Positions 17,601 to 26,674 are shown, numbered from the stretch's first letter. The stretch: 64,000 nt of DNA from Hymenobacter tibetensis (GCF_022827545.1 NZ_CP094670.1:1-64000); one strand, 5' to 3'. Notes: generated by a model not told the origin, from the sequence alone. Numbers and translations: made by a program.

Positions 17601-19237
17601 CCTTCAATGCCCACTTGTTCCAGCACCTCGCCCAGTTCCGGGGGTACGGATGTCTGTGCGAAAACCGTAACTACATCGTGCAAGGTCAGGTCGCTGACGG
17701 AGCCGGCCAGCATGCTTTTGCTGGGGTCGGTGCTGTCTAAGAATACTGCTAATGATGACTGGAAGCTGTCAACTGAGAGTGTGGCGGTAAAGCCTACGCT
17801 AGGTATAGCAGCGGCGTTTATGCCGATAGCCAAGCCTAGGTTGGAGAGCTTCAGGTGCAAAAAAGGAAGTTCAACCGTGCCAATCATGGAGCCCGACAGG
17901 AAGGCGCCGTTCGGAACGAAAAGCATTGTGGTATTGAAGCGTACTGGCTGCCCCTGAATGTTTACCCGTAGCTCACCAGTCAGAAACAAACTTACTTTCC
18001 CGGCATTGAGCTGTCCACCAAACTGGCAGTCTAGTTCCATGCCTTTGATGGTCGTGCGATAGGCTACATACAGGCGGCTGTTCTGGGTTGGATTGGCCCC
18101 TACTTGCAGCACCACCGCTATAGAAGGCTGAAGCCCCAGAAACGTGCGCAGCAGTTTCTGGTCTTTGTTGCTAGTATCCAGTTGCCACTTGGCGTAGATA
18201 TTAAGGCCTTTGAGTATACCGCCAGCTGCGGCCAATTTCAGCCCACCCGCACTCAGGGCTGGGCTGTCGAAGAGCGTAAGGTTAGGGAAAACAAAGTCTT
18301 CGTCATCCAAAGAAGAAACCACCAGCACCAAGTCCTGAAGCTGAAACACCTTCTCGAAATTCTTTAACGAGCTCAGCCCCGGCAGATCCGATACTTTCCT
18401 TGCTCCCAAGCTGATACCAGCAACGGCCCCCCAGGCGCTATCTACGCGCTTCGCTTCGAAAACAACCGTGCCCAGGGTACTCATAACGGTAGCAAACCGG
18501 AATACCAAGTTGTTGGAATCGCGCTGTATCAGCACCAAGCCGTCCTCGAACGTAGGGTCAAAGGCATTGGGCAGCAGTCCTGATTGGCTAGTGAACTTGC
18601 GCAGAAGTTGACTGAGCTTGACGGTAGGCAGCGGGGCTTCCAAGCTAAGGGCCCCGTCCGTGTCACTTTCCATATGTAGGGTGAGAGCATCCCCCAAGTC
18701 TAGGCTGCCAGTGAAAGCGCTGCTGGCGCTTCCTCCCTTTGGTTTGACAAAAGTCAGTTCTACATCTGCTAAGGTGAGGGGCACAGGGCCCAAATCGAGG
18801 CTCCAACCTGGAGCTTTTGCCATAGTTGCCGCCAGCGAAAAGTCGCCGGTCTTATCGGAAACGAACGTTACCTCCTCGATATCCAGCGCTGGTGGGTTGG
18901 CTACTCCCAACTGCTGGCAGAGAGAGGCCAAAGAAAGGGTAGAGTCGTCTCCACTCCCATCCATCGTAAAAATTGTGGTTACCTCCCACTCATCGTCGAC
19001 AGGTTGCGCCTTCAATAAGATGGGCAAACTTGGCAGGTGGAGTAGAGCCGCTTTGCCGCGTATGCACACGGCATTGTCTTCCACGGTGCGCACAGCGTCA
19101 CGTATGTGCAGCGGGAAGCCATTCGTGAGCCGGCTGATCTGGTCGGACAGTAGGACGCCCGGTACACTGCCAGCAGCTAAATCGAGGGCGCCGTTGGTGA
19201 GCGGCAGGACGGTGGTTAAGTCGAGGTTTGTTTCCAT
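14654..19237 (-). CDS. Giant beta-rich protein with PYG-rich linker and ten 29-residue repeats
   Basis: 1527 residues, function not recognised. Residues 1-720 are rich in predicted beta strands with alternating hydrophobic residues, for example ALDLAAGSVPGVLLSDQIS and IGALEFQQAFYINGKLKIF. The overall look reminds me of DUF6603-type proteins, but I cannot confirm that. A Pro/Ala/Thr-rich linker (about 720-800) leads into a Pro/Gly/Tyr/Met-rich tract of PYG units (about 800-965). A second beta segment (about 1010-1130) is followed by ten consecutive 29-residue repeats (1175-1464) of the form L-K-x-x-G-Y-A-x-x-E-V-G, then an Ala/Asn/Val-rich helical tail. No signal peptide or sorting domain is visible. 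It is the first gene of the cluster with the GH108 muramidase, SLOG/SLATT protein and L,D-transpeptidase-like protein. It could be a large structural, pore-forming or delivered protein. Confidence 0.75.
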   Translation of the reverse strand: METNLDLTTVLPLTNGALDLAAGSVPGVLLSDQISRLTNGFPLHIRDAVRTVEDNAVCIRGKAALLHLPSLPILLKAQPVDDEWEVTTIFTMDGSGDDSTLSLASLCQQLGVANPPALDIEEVTFVSDKTGDFSLAATMAKAPGWSLDLGPVPLTLADVELTFVKPKGGSASSAFTGSLDLGDALTLHMESDTDGALSLEAPLPTVKLSQLLRKFTSQSGLLPNAFDPTFEDGLVLIQRDSNNLVFRFATVMSTLGTVVFEAKRVDSAWGAVAGISLGARKVSDLPGLSSLKNFEKVFQLQDLVLVVSSLDDEDFVFPNLTLFDSPALSAGGLKLAAAGGILKGLNIYAKWQLDTSNKDQKLLRTFLGLQPSIAVVLQVGANPTQNSRLYVAYRTTIKGMELDCQFGGQLNAGKVSLFLTGELRVNIQGQPVRFNTTMLFVPNGAFLSGSMIGTVELPFLHLKLSNLGLAIGINAAAIPSVGFTATLSVDSFQSSLAVFLDSTDPSKSMLAGSVSDLTLHDVVTVFAQTSVPPELGEVLEQVGIEGTSDVFLASSVATALDNRELDTVAAALSAVSISMPSTPEQALLVEGEKGRSWFLTNMTTMLHYELVKQADTIRVRLNPQLYFAPQTTKIGALEFQQAFYINGKLKIFAFEAMVKIMVMPSKGIAVEGHMSPIIIGNANLFSILADSDPAKGPRISLATFSEAAPASALVPTAPPVATPTTPTPTPATAKSAPAPAPSIPYSPQTAAQAQGAAKSGALAYAAAAGAAQTPAGIPPSMGPGVPPAQPMPNVPMPNGSVPGMPYGGPNMPYGPAGMPYNGPGAPYGMSGPQPGAYGAPNMPYGSPGIPYGAPGQQYGNPTMPYGGAPGMPYSAPGMPYGTPGMSYGGAAGIPYSGAPIMPAPGMPYGGPGMPGAPYSTPGMPYGGPNMPYGPPNMPYGSSNAPSPYGNPTMPYGAPNAPYGGPVVPAPVAPVPVVQAPTLPVPTTPQPQGQKPHFTLDGRITLLGMQRGVSINVDSSGAVFSLTGGIAPGITANLRGQFTSQASMGVGGSLEVGLGSIDLGVLGSVNISTGVQGSLELGADKSHVWANFKGGVQFGGQSLTLPTVSLDVKTSSLLELPKKLLELVKAALQDIFKDAEKWAKYVMQSVVTGVRDIGAVLHQWYRQTAEQMAKTLKEAGYMIIDVTRTLQTYFNRGVQGTLLVLKSTGYAIDQIGNSVRQYYGLTAGGVASALQMGNYAVAEVGNYLKTGFGLSTSGIASALREGRYALNEVGAYMQTGFKLGASGVAEALKGGGYAVKEVGSYVQKGFNLAADALTSTLKDARFAAVEVASALQVAYGTVATHASALLKGVGYSAGEVGGALKGAYAQSEQQAAVVLRGVGYTADQVGSGLKSAYGSTAGGVAVALKGAGYAVNEVGGALKSAYGSTAGGVAVALKGAGYAVNEVGNFVKNGFGLGANDLRTALAGANFATDQVNGFFNSLGGSFADNAKNAVNTVAKGATNAANTVASGVTNVANHTGNFFSSLR
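14846..15715 (-). repeat. Ten tandem 87-bp coding repeats (29-residue units)
   Basis: The units begin with L-(K/R/Q) and follow the pattern L-K-x-x-G-Y-A-x-x-E-V-G-x-x-(L/V)-x-x-x-(Y/F)-x-L-x-x-x-x-(V/L)-x-x-A, each exactly 29 residues with no insertion. The two units nearest the C-terminal end share the longest identity (KGAGYAVNEVG occurs in both), although their DNA already differs at many third positions. The regular amphipathic pattern suggests an alpha-helical solenoid or a membrane-interacting stack. Confidence 0.9.
16345..16830 (-). repeat. Low-complexity PYG-repeat tract in the giant protein
   Basis: Short units of the type (G/A)-x-P-x-(M/A)-P-Y-G recur about two dozen times with variable 6-12 residue spacing. 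The DNA shows many near-repeats of CCGTATGGCAT. The tract should be a flexible or elastomer-like linker between the two beta regions. It is prone to slippage, so its length may vary between strains. Confidence 0.85.
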
Positions 19238-20308
19238 AGAAGGGAGAAGGATAGAGCGGCAACCGAAACGAGTAAGAGGTATTCTAGTGAAGCACGTACT
19301 TCTGACCGTATTTTTCCATGCTGGCTGGCAATGGATTAATTACAAATTCACTTTAGGGGAGCTCAACAGCAAGAGAAATCGTTTGCGCAAAGTGAGTGTT
19401 AGAGATATCTGCCATCTCGGGATAAATGCGTAAGTGATAGAAGCGTCTTATAGGCCTTCCAACGACTGTAGCCACGGGTCCAATGCGCATAATGCGTTCC
19501 TGGAAGTAGAGCGAACGGCGTAAACTTGCTCTCACTTAGGAGAGGGGCCGCTGTTACTTCTTAGCGGCAGATAGAAGGGTATAGTCGCTTTTAAGTATAG
19601 AGTCTAAAACGTGGAGCTAGTAGCCAAAAGGCTAACAATTGTCTCTGAAAACTAAGATTTTAACTCGATATGTACAAAGTAAATTCATATATATAAATAG
19701 TATATTTATATTTTTGTAAAAAAATTATATGTTTTAGCAACTGCCAGCTGACCAGGCAGCCGTCGATTGGCAACAGCCACATCATATAGTGTAGCTATTC
19801 ATCAGATGAGTAGGTGAATTGCCAATCCATAACTCCTCTCGAAGGAGAATTATGCTTGCCAAAGGGAAAGCTTTTAAAAGAGTGAGGCTCGGAAAGACCT
19901 TCACCACTTTTAGTTTATTTCTTCATATCCGCTTCATGCTACGGTGAGTTGGTTTGTGCCGTCAACACACTACAACCGCTGTGCCGCACCAGCACTCTCA
20001 CCCTCGATTTCACTTTCCCGACCCTGGATCTGACACTGGCCCGGTTGCCAGTGGCCTAAGGCTTTCTTCTAGTCCAAGCAACTTGAATGCTGGCATATAA
20101 GCGCATAATGGGAGCGTCTCGAACGCTTAATATTCAAAGTTTGCCCACGACGTCGGTCGAATTGCCAACCCTTCAGCTAGTGTAAGCCCTACCGGGTTTC
20201 TGGCTAAGAGCAAGCCTATAGCGCAACGCGCTGCCAACTCTCACGGTGCGCACCTCCCCAACCCACACTATGTATCACCTAACGCCTGTTTTATACCCTA
20301 AGGTCCTG
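19238..20308. other. Intergenic region without a recognisable gene
   Basis: About 1.07 kb between the divergent giant-protein gene and the RND operon. A very AT-rich patch lies at about 19665-19735 and probably contributes promoter sequence. A short minus-strand frame at 19353-19535 has no recognisable domain. No terminator, RNA gene or mobile-element end was seen. Confidence 0.55.
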
Positions 20309-21394
20309 ATGAAAACCGTGTTCATGCTCATGAGCTGCTGTGTTTTGTACTGCTGCTCCAGTTGCTCAAAGAAAAAAGAGGAGAAGGAAGAAAAGATTAA
20401 ACTGGTGGTAACCAGTCCGTGGCTGAAAGACACGACCGTCACGCAGGAATACGTAGCCCAGATTCACTCCGTACAGCACATCGAGCTCCGGGCTTTGGAA
20501 AAAGGGTACCTGCAAAAAATCTATGTCGATGAGGGTCAGGCCGTAAAGCAGGGCCAACTCATGTTCCAGATTATGCCCGTGATTTATCAGGCCGAGCTGA
20601 AAAAGTCACAGGCGGAAGCCAATTACGTGGGTCTGGAATACCAGAACACCAAACGGCTAGCCGACAATAATGTGGTGTCGAAAAACGAGTTGGCGCTGGC
20701 GCAAGCGAAGTTCGACAAGGCTAACGCCGAAGTGTCGTTGGCACAAACGCATTTGCAGTTCACCACCGTCCGGGCGCCATTTAGCGGCATTATGGACCAT
20801 TTTCAGGGCCGGCTGGGCAGTTTGGTGGATGAAGGCGACTTGCTGACTACGCTCTCCGACAACAGCAAGATGTGGGTGTACTACAACGTGCCGGAAGCAG
20901 AATACTTGGCCTACAAAGCCCACACCAAAGCCAGCGACAGCCCCATGAAGGTGAAGCTGATGATGGCCAACAACGAAGTGTTCGATCAGGCGGGTGTGGT
21001 GCAAGCCATTGAGGCTGATTTCAATAACGAAACCGGCAACATCGCCTTCCGGGCCACTTTTCCGAATCCCAACGGCCTGCTCCGCAACGGCGAAACCGGC
21101 TCCATCCTCATGACGGTTCCATTGAAACATGCCCTGCTGATTCCGCAGAAAGCCACGTTCGAAATCCTGGAAAAGAAATACGTCTACGTGGTCGACGACC
21201 ACAAGAAAGTGCACCAGAAAGAGGTGACTATCGGGTCGGAAATGCCCGATCTGTACGTCATCAAAGACGGCTTGGCCGCAGGCGACAAAATCCTGCTGGA
21301 AGGAATTCGGAAGGTGAAAGACGGCGACAAAATCCGCTACGATTACGAAGATCCGCAGAAGGTCATCACCCACTTGAAAGTGTATAGCGAGTAA
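20309..21394 (+). CDS. RND efflux periplasmic adaptor lipoprotein (AcrA/MexA type)
   Basis: 361 residues from the ATG at 20309; upstream in-frame ATGs at 20246 and 20270 place extra residues ahead of the signal peptide. The hydrophobic N-terminus MKTVFMLMSCCVLYCCSSCS ends in a cysteine-rich lipobox-like stretch followed by a Lys/Glu-rich linker. The body has the membrane-fusion-protein layout. A first lipoyl half (IELRALEKGYLQKIYVDEG) leads into a coiled-coil hairpin (about 95-160), then the second lipoyl half (FTTVRAPFSGIMDHFQGRLG), a beta-barrel and a membrane-proximal domain. It bridges the inner-membrane permease and the outer-membrane factor. It is the first gene of a three-gene operon, 27 bp before the permease. 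Confidence 0.9.
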   Translation: MKTVFMLMSCCVLYCCSSCSKKKEEKEEKIKLVVTSPWLKDTTVTQEYVAQIHSVQHIELRALEKGYLQKIYVDEGQAVKQGQLMFQIMPVIYQAELKKSQAEANYVGLEYQNTKRLADNNVVSKNELALAQAKFDKANAEVSLAQTHLQFTTVRAPFSGIMDHFQGRLGSLVDEGDLLTTLSDNSKMWVYYNVPEAEYLAYKAHTKASDSPMKVKLMMANNEVFDQAGVVQAIEADFNNETGNIAFRATFPNPNGLLRNGETGSILMTVPLKHALLIPQKATFEILEKKYVYVVDDHKKVHQKEVTIGSEMPDLYVIKDGLAAGDKILLEGIRKVKDGDKIRYDYEDPQKVITHLKVYSE

Positions 21395-21421
21395 GGTTCG
21401 CTCTTCCAAACTAGCCAGACT

Positions 21422-24400
21422 ATGTTCAGTAAATTCATTCGCCGGCCCGTGTTTGCCATCGTTATTTCGGTGGTAATCGTCCTAATGGGCGTGCTGGCCA
21501 TCAATACCCTGCCTACCTCCCAGTTTCCGGAGATTTCGCCGCCGCTGGTGATGGTGAGTGCGGCGTATCCCGGCGCTAGCGCCAAGGTGCTCACCGAATC
21601 GGTGCTTATCCCGCTGGAACAAGCCGTGAACGGCGTGCCCGGCATGAAGTATATGACCTCCGACGCAGTAAGCGCCGGCGAAGCCAACATCCAGATTGTC
21701 TTCAACCTCGGCACCGACCCCGACCAAGCGGTGGTGAACGTCAACACCCGTATTGCGCAGGTGCTGAACCGTTTGCCGGTGCTGGTGCAGCGCGAAGGCG
21801 TGGTGGTGAACCGCGTGGTGCCCAACATGCTGATGTACGTGAACTTGTACAGCAAGGACCCGCACACCGATATGAAGTACTTGTTCAACTTTGCCGGCGT
21901 GAACATGCTGCCCGAGTTGCAGCGCCTGAGCGGCATTGGCCGGGCCAACATCCTGGGCAGCCGGCAGTACGCCATGCGTATTTGGCTGAAGCCCGACCGG
22001 ATGCGCGCCTACAATATCTCGGTTGATGATGTGATGAAGGCGCTGGACGACCAGAGCGTAATCGGCTCGCCGGGCCGCATTGGCCGCTCGGACGGACAGC
22101 GGGCCGAAGCCCTGGAATATGTGTTGACGTACCAAGGCCGCTTCAACGACGTGGAGCAGTACAAAAACGTTATTCTGAAGGCCAATTCTACCGGCGAGAT
22201 TTTGCACCTGAAAGACGTGGCCAACGTGGAACTGGGCTCGGAGTTTTACGACATCTACTCCAACCTCAATCAGTTTCCCTCGGCGGCCATTGTGCTCAAG
22301 CAAACCTACGGCAGCAATGCCAAGGATGTGATTAAAGAGGTGAAAGCCAAGCTGGAGGAACTCAAGAAAACGTCGTTTCCGCCGGGCATGGATTACAAAA
22401 TCAGCTACGACGTTTCCAACTTCCTGGACGCGTCTATCGAGAACGTAATCGACACGCTACGCGACGCCTTTATTCTGGTGGCCCTGGTGGTGTTCCTGTT
22501 CCTCGGCGACTGGCGCTCCACCCTTATTCCGGCGCTGGCTGTGCCAGTGTCGTTGGTGGGCTCGTTCATGGCCATGCAGGCGTTCGGGCTAACCATCAAC
22601 ATGATTACGCTGTTCGCCTTAGTGCTCTCCATTGGCATTGTGGTCGACGACGCCATTGTGGTGGTGGAAGCGGTGCACGCCAAGATGGAGGAAGAACATT
22701 TGTCGCCCTACAACGCGGTGCGTAAGGTGTTGGGTGAAATCAGCGGAGCCATCATTGCCATTACCATCCTGATGACGGCGGTGTTTGTGCCGGTGTCGTT
22801 CATGAGTGGCCCGGTGGGTATTTTCTACCGTCAGTTCTCGATTACCATGGCCACGGCCATTGTGATATCCGGCCTCGTCGCCCTGACGTTGACGCCGGTG
22901 CTGTGCGCCATGATTTTGAAAAACAACCACGGTCAGGTTAAAAAGAAAAGTCCTATTCAGCGGTTCTTTGATGCGTTCAATCGTGGCTTTGAGCGCCTCA
23001 CCGGCCGTTACACCAACTTCCTGGAGCGCATAGTTGACCGTCGGCTTGTCACGTTCGGCATTCTGCTAGCCTTCGGATTTGGCATCTTCGGCATCACGGC
23101 CAAGCTGCCTTCCGGCTTCATTCCGAGCGAAGACCAGGGCCTGATTTATGCCATTATCCAGACTCCGCCCGGCTCAACGTTGGAACGGACCAACGCCGTA
23201 TCGCAGCGCCTCGCGCAACTGGCCAAGGACGTACCTGGCATTGCCAATATTTCCACGCTGGCGGGCTACGAGGTGCTCACCGAGGGCCGCGGCTCCAATG
23301 CGGGTACCTGTCTGATTGACCTCAAGCCCTGGGACGAACGCAAAGAGTCGGTCCACGACATCATTATGGCGCTCGAGGAAAAAGCGCACGAGATTCCCGG
23401 CGCGACCGTGGAATTCTTCGAGCCCCCAGCAGTACCGGGCTATGGCGCGGCCGGTGGTTTTCAGCTGCAATTGCTGGATAAAACCAACACTGGTGACTAC
23501 AAAGCGCTGGAGAAAGTGAACGAGGAATTCATGGCGCAGCTAAAGAAGCGCAAGGAGCTGGCTGGCTTGTTCACCTTCTTTTCAGCCGATTACCCCCAGT
23601 ACGAATTGCAAATTGACAATCAGTTGGCGATGCAAAAGGGCGTAAGTATTGGCAACGCCATGAACACGCTCTCCATCATGGTGGGCAGTACCTACGAACT
23701 CGGTTTCATCAAGTACCAGCGCTTTTTCAAGGTGTACGTGCAGGCTTCGCCGGAATACCGCAAGCTGCCCGGCGACATCCTGAATATGTGGGCTAAAAAC
23801 GACAAGGGCGAGATGGTGCCGTTCTCGGCCTTCATGAAAATCGTGAAGTCGCAGGGCGCCAACGAAATCAACCGCTACAACATGTACACCACTGCCTCCA
23901 TCCGGGGCGGGGCCGCCGAGGGCTACAGCAGCGGCGAGGCCATTAAAGCGGTGCAGGAAGTGGCTGCCAAAACCCTGCCCCGCGGCTACGACATCGATTG
24001 GGGCGGCTTGTCGAAAGATGAAGTGTCGCGCGGCAACGAGGCGGTGTACATCTTCCTGGTGGTGCTGGTGTTCGTGTATTTGGTGCTGGCAGCGCAGTAC
24101 GAAAGCTTCCTGCTGCCGCTAGCGGTTATCTTCTCGCTGCCGGCGGGCATCTTCGGGTCGTTCCTGCTGCTCAAGCTGCTGGGGTTGGCCAACGACATTT
24201 ATGCGCAGGTTGGGTTGGTGATGCTGGTGGGCTTGCTAGGTAAAAACGCCGTGCTGATCGTAGAATTCGCCGTGCAGAAGCACGAGGAAGGCATGTCGGT
24301 CCGCGACGCGGCCATTGAAGGCGCCAAGGTGCGTTTCCGCCCGATTCTGATGACTTCTTTCGCCTTCATTGCCGGCCTGATTCCGCTGGTACTAGCCACC

Positions 24401-24616
24401 GGAGCTGGGGCTATTGGCAACCGCACCATTGGCACGTCGGCGCTCGGCGGTATGCTGTTCGGTACCGTGTTCGGGGTGATTATCGTGCCCGGCCTCTACT
24501 ACATCTTCGGCACCCTGGCAGCAGGCCACAAGCTGATCCGGGACGAAAACGAATATCCAATTACGGAGGGGGTTGAGCCCCGCGTATTAATCGAAGAAAC
24601 CGAGCCGTATGCGTAA
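21422..24616 (+). CDS. HAE1-family RND multidrug efflux permease (AcrB/MexB type)
   Basis: 1064 residues, the usual length for this family. The protein has 12 expected transmembrane helices with two large periplasmic loops. It starts FSKFIRRPVFAIVISVVIVLMGVLAI. The fourth helix carries GIVVDDAIVVVE with the proton-relay pair Asp409 and Asp410, characteristic of hydrophobe/amphiphile exporters rather than metal exporters. The second half repeats the layout (GLLGKNAVLIVEFA). It uses the proton gradient to move drugs, dyes or detergents from the periplasm to the outer-membrane channel. It overlaps the outer-membrane factor gene by 8 nt, so the three parts are made together. Confidence 0.95.
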   Translation: MFSKFIRRPVFAIVISVVIVLMGVLAINTLPTSQFPEISPPLVMVSAAYPGASAKVLTESVLIPLEQAVNGVPGMKYMTSDAVSAGEANIQIVFNLGTDPDQAVVNVNTRIAQVLNRLPVLVQREGVVVNRVVPNMLMYVNLYSKDPHTDMKYLFNFAGVNMLPELQRLSGIGRANILGSRQYAMRIWLKPDRMRAYNISVDDVMKALDDQSVIGSPGRIGRSDGQRAEALEYVLTYQGRFNDVEQYKNVILKANSTGEILHLKDVANVELGSEFYDIYSNLNQFPSAAIVLKQTYGSNAKDVIKEVKAKLEELKKTSFPPGMDYKISYDVSNFLDASIENVIDTLRDAFILVALVVFLFLGDWRSTLIPALAVPVSLVGSFMAMQAFGLTINMITLFALVLSIGIVVDDAIVVVEAVHAKMEEEHLSPYNAVRKVLGEISGAIIAITILMTAVFVPVSFMSGPVGIFYRQFSITMATAIVISGLVALTLTPVLCAMILKNNHGQVKKKSPIQRFFDAFNRGFERLTGRYTNFLERIVDRRLVTFGILLAFGFGIFGITAKLPSGFIPSEDQGLIYAIIQTPPGSTLERTNAVSQRLAQLAKDVPGIANISTLAGYEVLTEGRGSNAGTCLIDLKPWDERKESVHDIIMALEEKAHEIPGATVEFFEPPAVPGYGAAGGFQLQLLDKTNTGDYKALEKVNEEFMAQLKKRKELAGLFTFFSADYPQYELQIDNQLAMQKGVSIGNAMNTLSIMVGSTYELGFIKYQRFFKVYVQASPEYRKLPGDILNMWAKNDKGEMVPFSAFMKIVKSQGANEINRYNMYTTASIRGGAAEGYSSGEAIKAVQEVAAKTLPRGYDIDWGGLSKDEVSRGNEAVYIFLVVLVFVYLVLAAQYESFLLPLAVIFSLPAGIFGSFLLLKLLGLANDIYAQVGLVMLVGLLGKNAVLIVEFAVQKHEEGMSVRDAAIEGAKVRFRPILMTSFAFIAGLIPLVLATGAGAIGNRTIGTSALGGMLFGTVFGVIIVPGLYYIFGTLAAGHKLIRDENEYPITEGVEPRVLIEETEPYA

Positions 24617-26042
24617 GAAACGCCTATATCAATGCCTGAGCGCAGTTGGCTTGGCCCTCGCAATGGCCGGCTGTAAAATGCCGGAACTGGCCGTGAAAAC
24701 CGAAAACCGCCAGGTGCCCGCCCGCTACAGCAGCACCCAGGACACCACCAATGCCGCCCAAGTGCGGTGGAAGGAATTTTTCACCGATCCTAATTTGGCC
24801 GCCCTGATTGATACCGCCCTGCAACACAACCAGGAGCTGAACATTGCGCTGCAGGAAATTCAGATTGCCCGCAACGAAGTGCAAATCAGAAAAGGCGAGT
24901 ACTTGCCCTTCGTGGGCTTGGGCGCCAAGGCCGAAGCGGAAAAGCCCGGTCGCTACACGCTGCAGGGAGCAACCGAAGAGAACATCAACATCAAGCCCGA
25001 CCACCGCACGCCCGAGCCGTTGCCCAACTTCCAGTTAGGTGCTTTTGCCAGTTGGGAAGTGGATATCTGGCACAAGCTGCACAACGCTCGTAAGTCCGCG
25101 GCCCTGCGGTATCTGGCGAGCGTGGAAGGGCGGAACTTCACGGTCACCAACCTGATTGCTGAAATTGCCAACTCGTACTACGAACTGTTGGCGCTCGACA
25201 ATCAACTGGCCATCGTCAAGCAGAACATCGAGATTCAAAGCAATGCGCTGCAGCTGGTACGACTGCAGAAAGAGTCGGCGCGAACCACCGAACTGGCAGT
25301 ACAACGCTTTGAGGCCCAGGTGCACAACACCCGTAGCCTGCAGTACAACATTCAGCAGCGCATCACGGAAACCGAAAACCAACTCAACTTCCTGACGGGC
25401 CGGTACCCCGGGCCCATTGCCCGCAACGACGCCTCGTTCAATGACCTGGTTCCGACCGTTGTGCAGGCCGGGGTTCCCGCGCAGCTCTTGCAAAACCGGC
25501 CCGATATTCGGCAGGCGGAACAGCAGCTGCTAGCAGCTAAGCTGGACGTGCAAGTGGCCCGCGCCAACTTCTATCCGTCGTTGCGCATCACTGGGGCTGC
25601 GGGCTTCGAGGCGTTCAAGCCGGGCTTGCTGTTCACCACGCCCGAATCCATGCTCTACTCGTTGGCCGGCGAGTTGGTGGCGCCCTTGGTGAACCGCAAC
25701 GGCATAAAAGCGGTGTACGGCAGTGCTAATGCCGTGCAGACCCAGGCAGCCTACAACTACGAGCGGACCGTGCTCAACGCCTACGTGGAGGTGTCCAACC
25801 AACTAGCTAACATCAACAACCTGGAAAAGAGCTACGGCGAGAAAGCCCAGGAAGTGCAAGCCCTCAACCAGTCCACCGTCATTTCAAACAGCCTCTTTCG
25901 CTCGGCCCGCGCTGATTACACTGAGGTGCTGTTCACCCAACGCGACGCCTTGGAATCGAAGTTCGATTTGGTGGAAACCAAAATGAAGCAACTCAACGCC
26001 ACTGTCAATGTATACCGGGCCTTGGGCGGCGGCTGGAATTAG
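24609..26042 (+). CDS. RND outer-membrane factor lipoprotein (NodT/OprM type)
   Basis: 477 residues. The N-terminus LSAVGLALAMAGCKMP is a lipoprotein signal with the lipobox AGC. The body shows two homologous halves of the TolC/OprM fold. Helices near ALIDTALQHNQELNIALQEI and LLQNRPDIRQAEQQLLAAK are the usual hallmarks of the two halves. It forms the trimeric outer-membrane channel of the pump encoded just upstream, whose permease gene it overlaps by 8 nt. A large hairpin (26123-26182) follows the stop and probably closes the operon. No dedicated repressor gene of TetR or MarR type is adjacent, so regulation is not evident from the window. Confidence 0.93.
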   Translation: MRKKRLYQCLSAVGLALAMAGCKMPELAVKTENRQVPARYSSTQDTTNAAQVRWKEFFTDPNLAALIDTALQHNQELNIALQEIQIARNEVQIRKGEYLPFVGLGAKAEAEKPGRYTLQGATEENINIKPDHRTPEPLPNFQLGAFASWEVDIWHKLHNARKSAALRYLASVEGRNFTVTNLIAEIANSYYELLALDNQLAIVKQNIEIQSNALQLVRLQKESARTTELAVQRFEAQVHNTRSLQYNIQQRITETENQLNFLTGRYPGPIARNDASFNDLVPTVVQAGVPAQLLQNRPDIRQAEQQLLAAKLDVQVARANFYPSLRITGAAGFEAFKPGLLFTTPESMLYSLAGELVAPLVNRNGIKAVYGSANAVQTQAAYNYERTVLNAYVEVSNQLANINNLEKSYGEKAQEVQALNQSTVISNSLFRSARADYTEVLFTQRDALESKFDLVETKMKQLNATVNVYRALGGGWN

Positions 26043-26122
26043 CAGCTGGTAGACACCCCACCTCAGCCACCGGTTGGAACAACTGGGAAGTGGACCGATG
26101 GGTGCGTATGAGGCGCGCTAGC

Positions 26123-26182
26123 CACAACACAGCAGCAGTACACGGGAGCGAAACGCATCCTGCGTACTGCTGCTGTGTTGTG
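26123..26182. terminator. 19-bp perfect hairpin between convergent genes
   Basis: Arms at 26123-26141 and 26164-26182 are exact reverse complements around a 22-nt loop. It separates the convergent RND operon (stop at 26042) and a hypothetical gene (stop at 26228). There is no T-run on either side, so it may work as a transcript end or stabiliser rather than a textbook intrinsic terminator. Confidence 0.6.
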
Positions 26183-26227
26183 ATTGGGGTAGTTGGGGCC
26201 GAGTAGTTTACTTACGTACGCAAGCTG

Positions 26228-26674
26228 TTAAGCTGCTTGCAACTCCGCTTCGTAGTAACAGTCCCAATAGCCGTTATCTAGGCGGTATACGTTGACGCGG
26301 CGCAGCAACCCGGTGCGCGTATGCCGCTCCTTCACTTGTCCGCGCCAAATGATTTTGCCGGCCTGCGTGGCGGGTGCGGGCTGTACGAGTTGGCCCACGG
26401 CGTACGTGAACGGAGAAGGAGTCAAGGGCAAGGGAGCATCCGGGGGCGCTTCCATCTCGTGTGGCTGCATCATAAGTACCGGCACAGCGGCAGAAACGCA
26501 GGCTTCTTCATGCCACGCCAGCAACTCGCCGCAGTGAGGGCACAGCGCGGCCACTACGTCGTCGGCCTGATCTGTTGCGTCGCTGTTGTATTCACTGATT
26601 TCAATGTCATCAACTTGCTCGGCAAGCGACGCATCAAGAACCACAGTTTGCGGATTTTTCTTCTTAGCTATCAT
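26228..26674 (-). CDS. Hypothetical protein with a CPHCG knuckle
   Basis: 148 residues, not recognised. It begins with basic residues (MIAKKKNPQ), then an acidic stretch (QVDDIEISEYNSDATDQADD), and then ALCPHCGELLAWHEEAC, which looks like half of a zinc ribbon with a third cysteine 12 residues on. A Pro-rich hinge follows. The C-terminal part (FTYAVGQLVQPA...GKIIWRGQVKERHTRTGLLRRVNVYRLDNGYWDCYYEAEL) looks like a small beta domain. No signal peptide or membrane segment. The reading frame has good codon use for this replicon and a clear start, so it is probably real. Function unknown. Confidence 0.6.
   Translation of the reverse strand: MIAKKKNPQTVVLDASLAEQVDDIEISEYNSDATDQADDVVAALCPHCGELLAWHEEACVSAAVPVLMMQPHEMEAPPDAPLPLTPSPFTYAVGQLVQPAPATQAGKIIWRGQVKERHTRTGLLRRVNVYRLDNGYWDCYYEAELQAA

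Noticed and set aside
19353..19535. 60-codon minus-strand frame
   Set aside because: Short, no domain, in a promoter-like AT-variable region.
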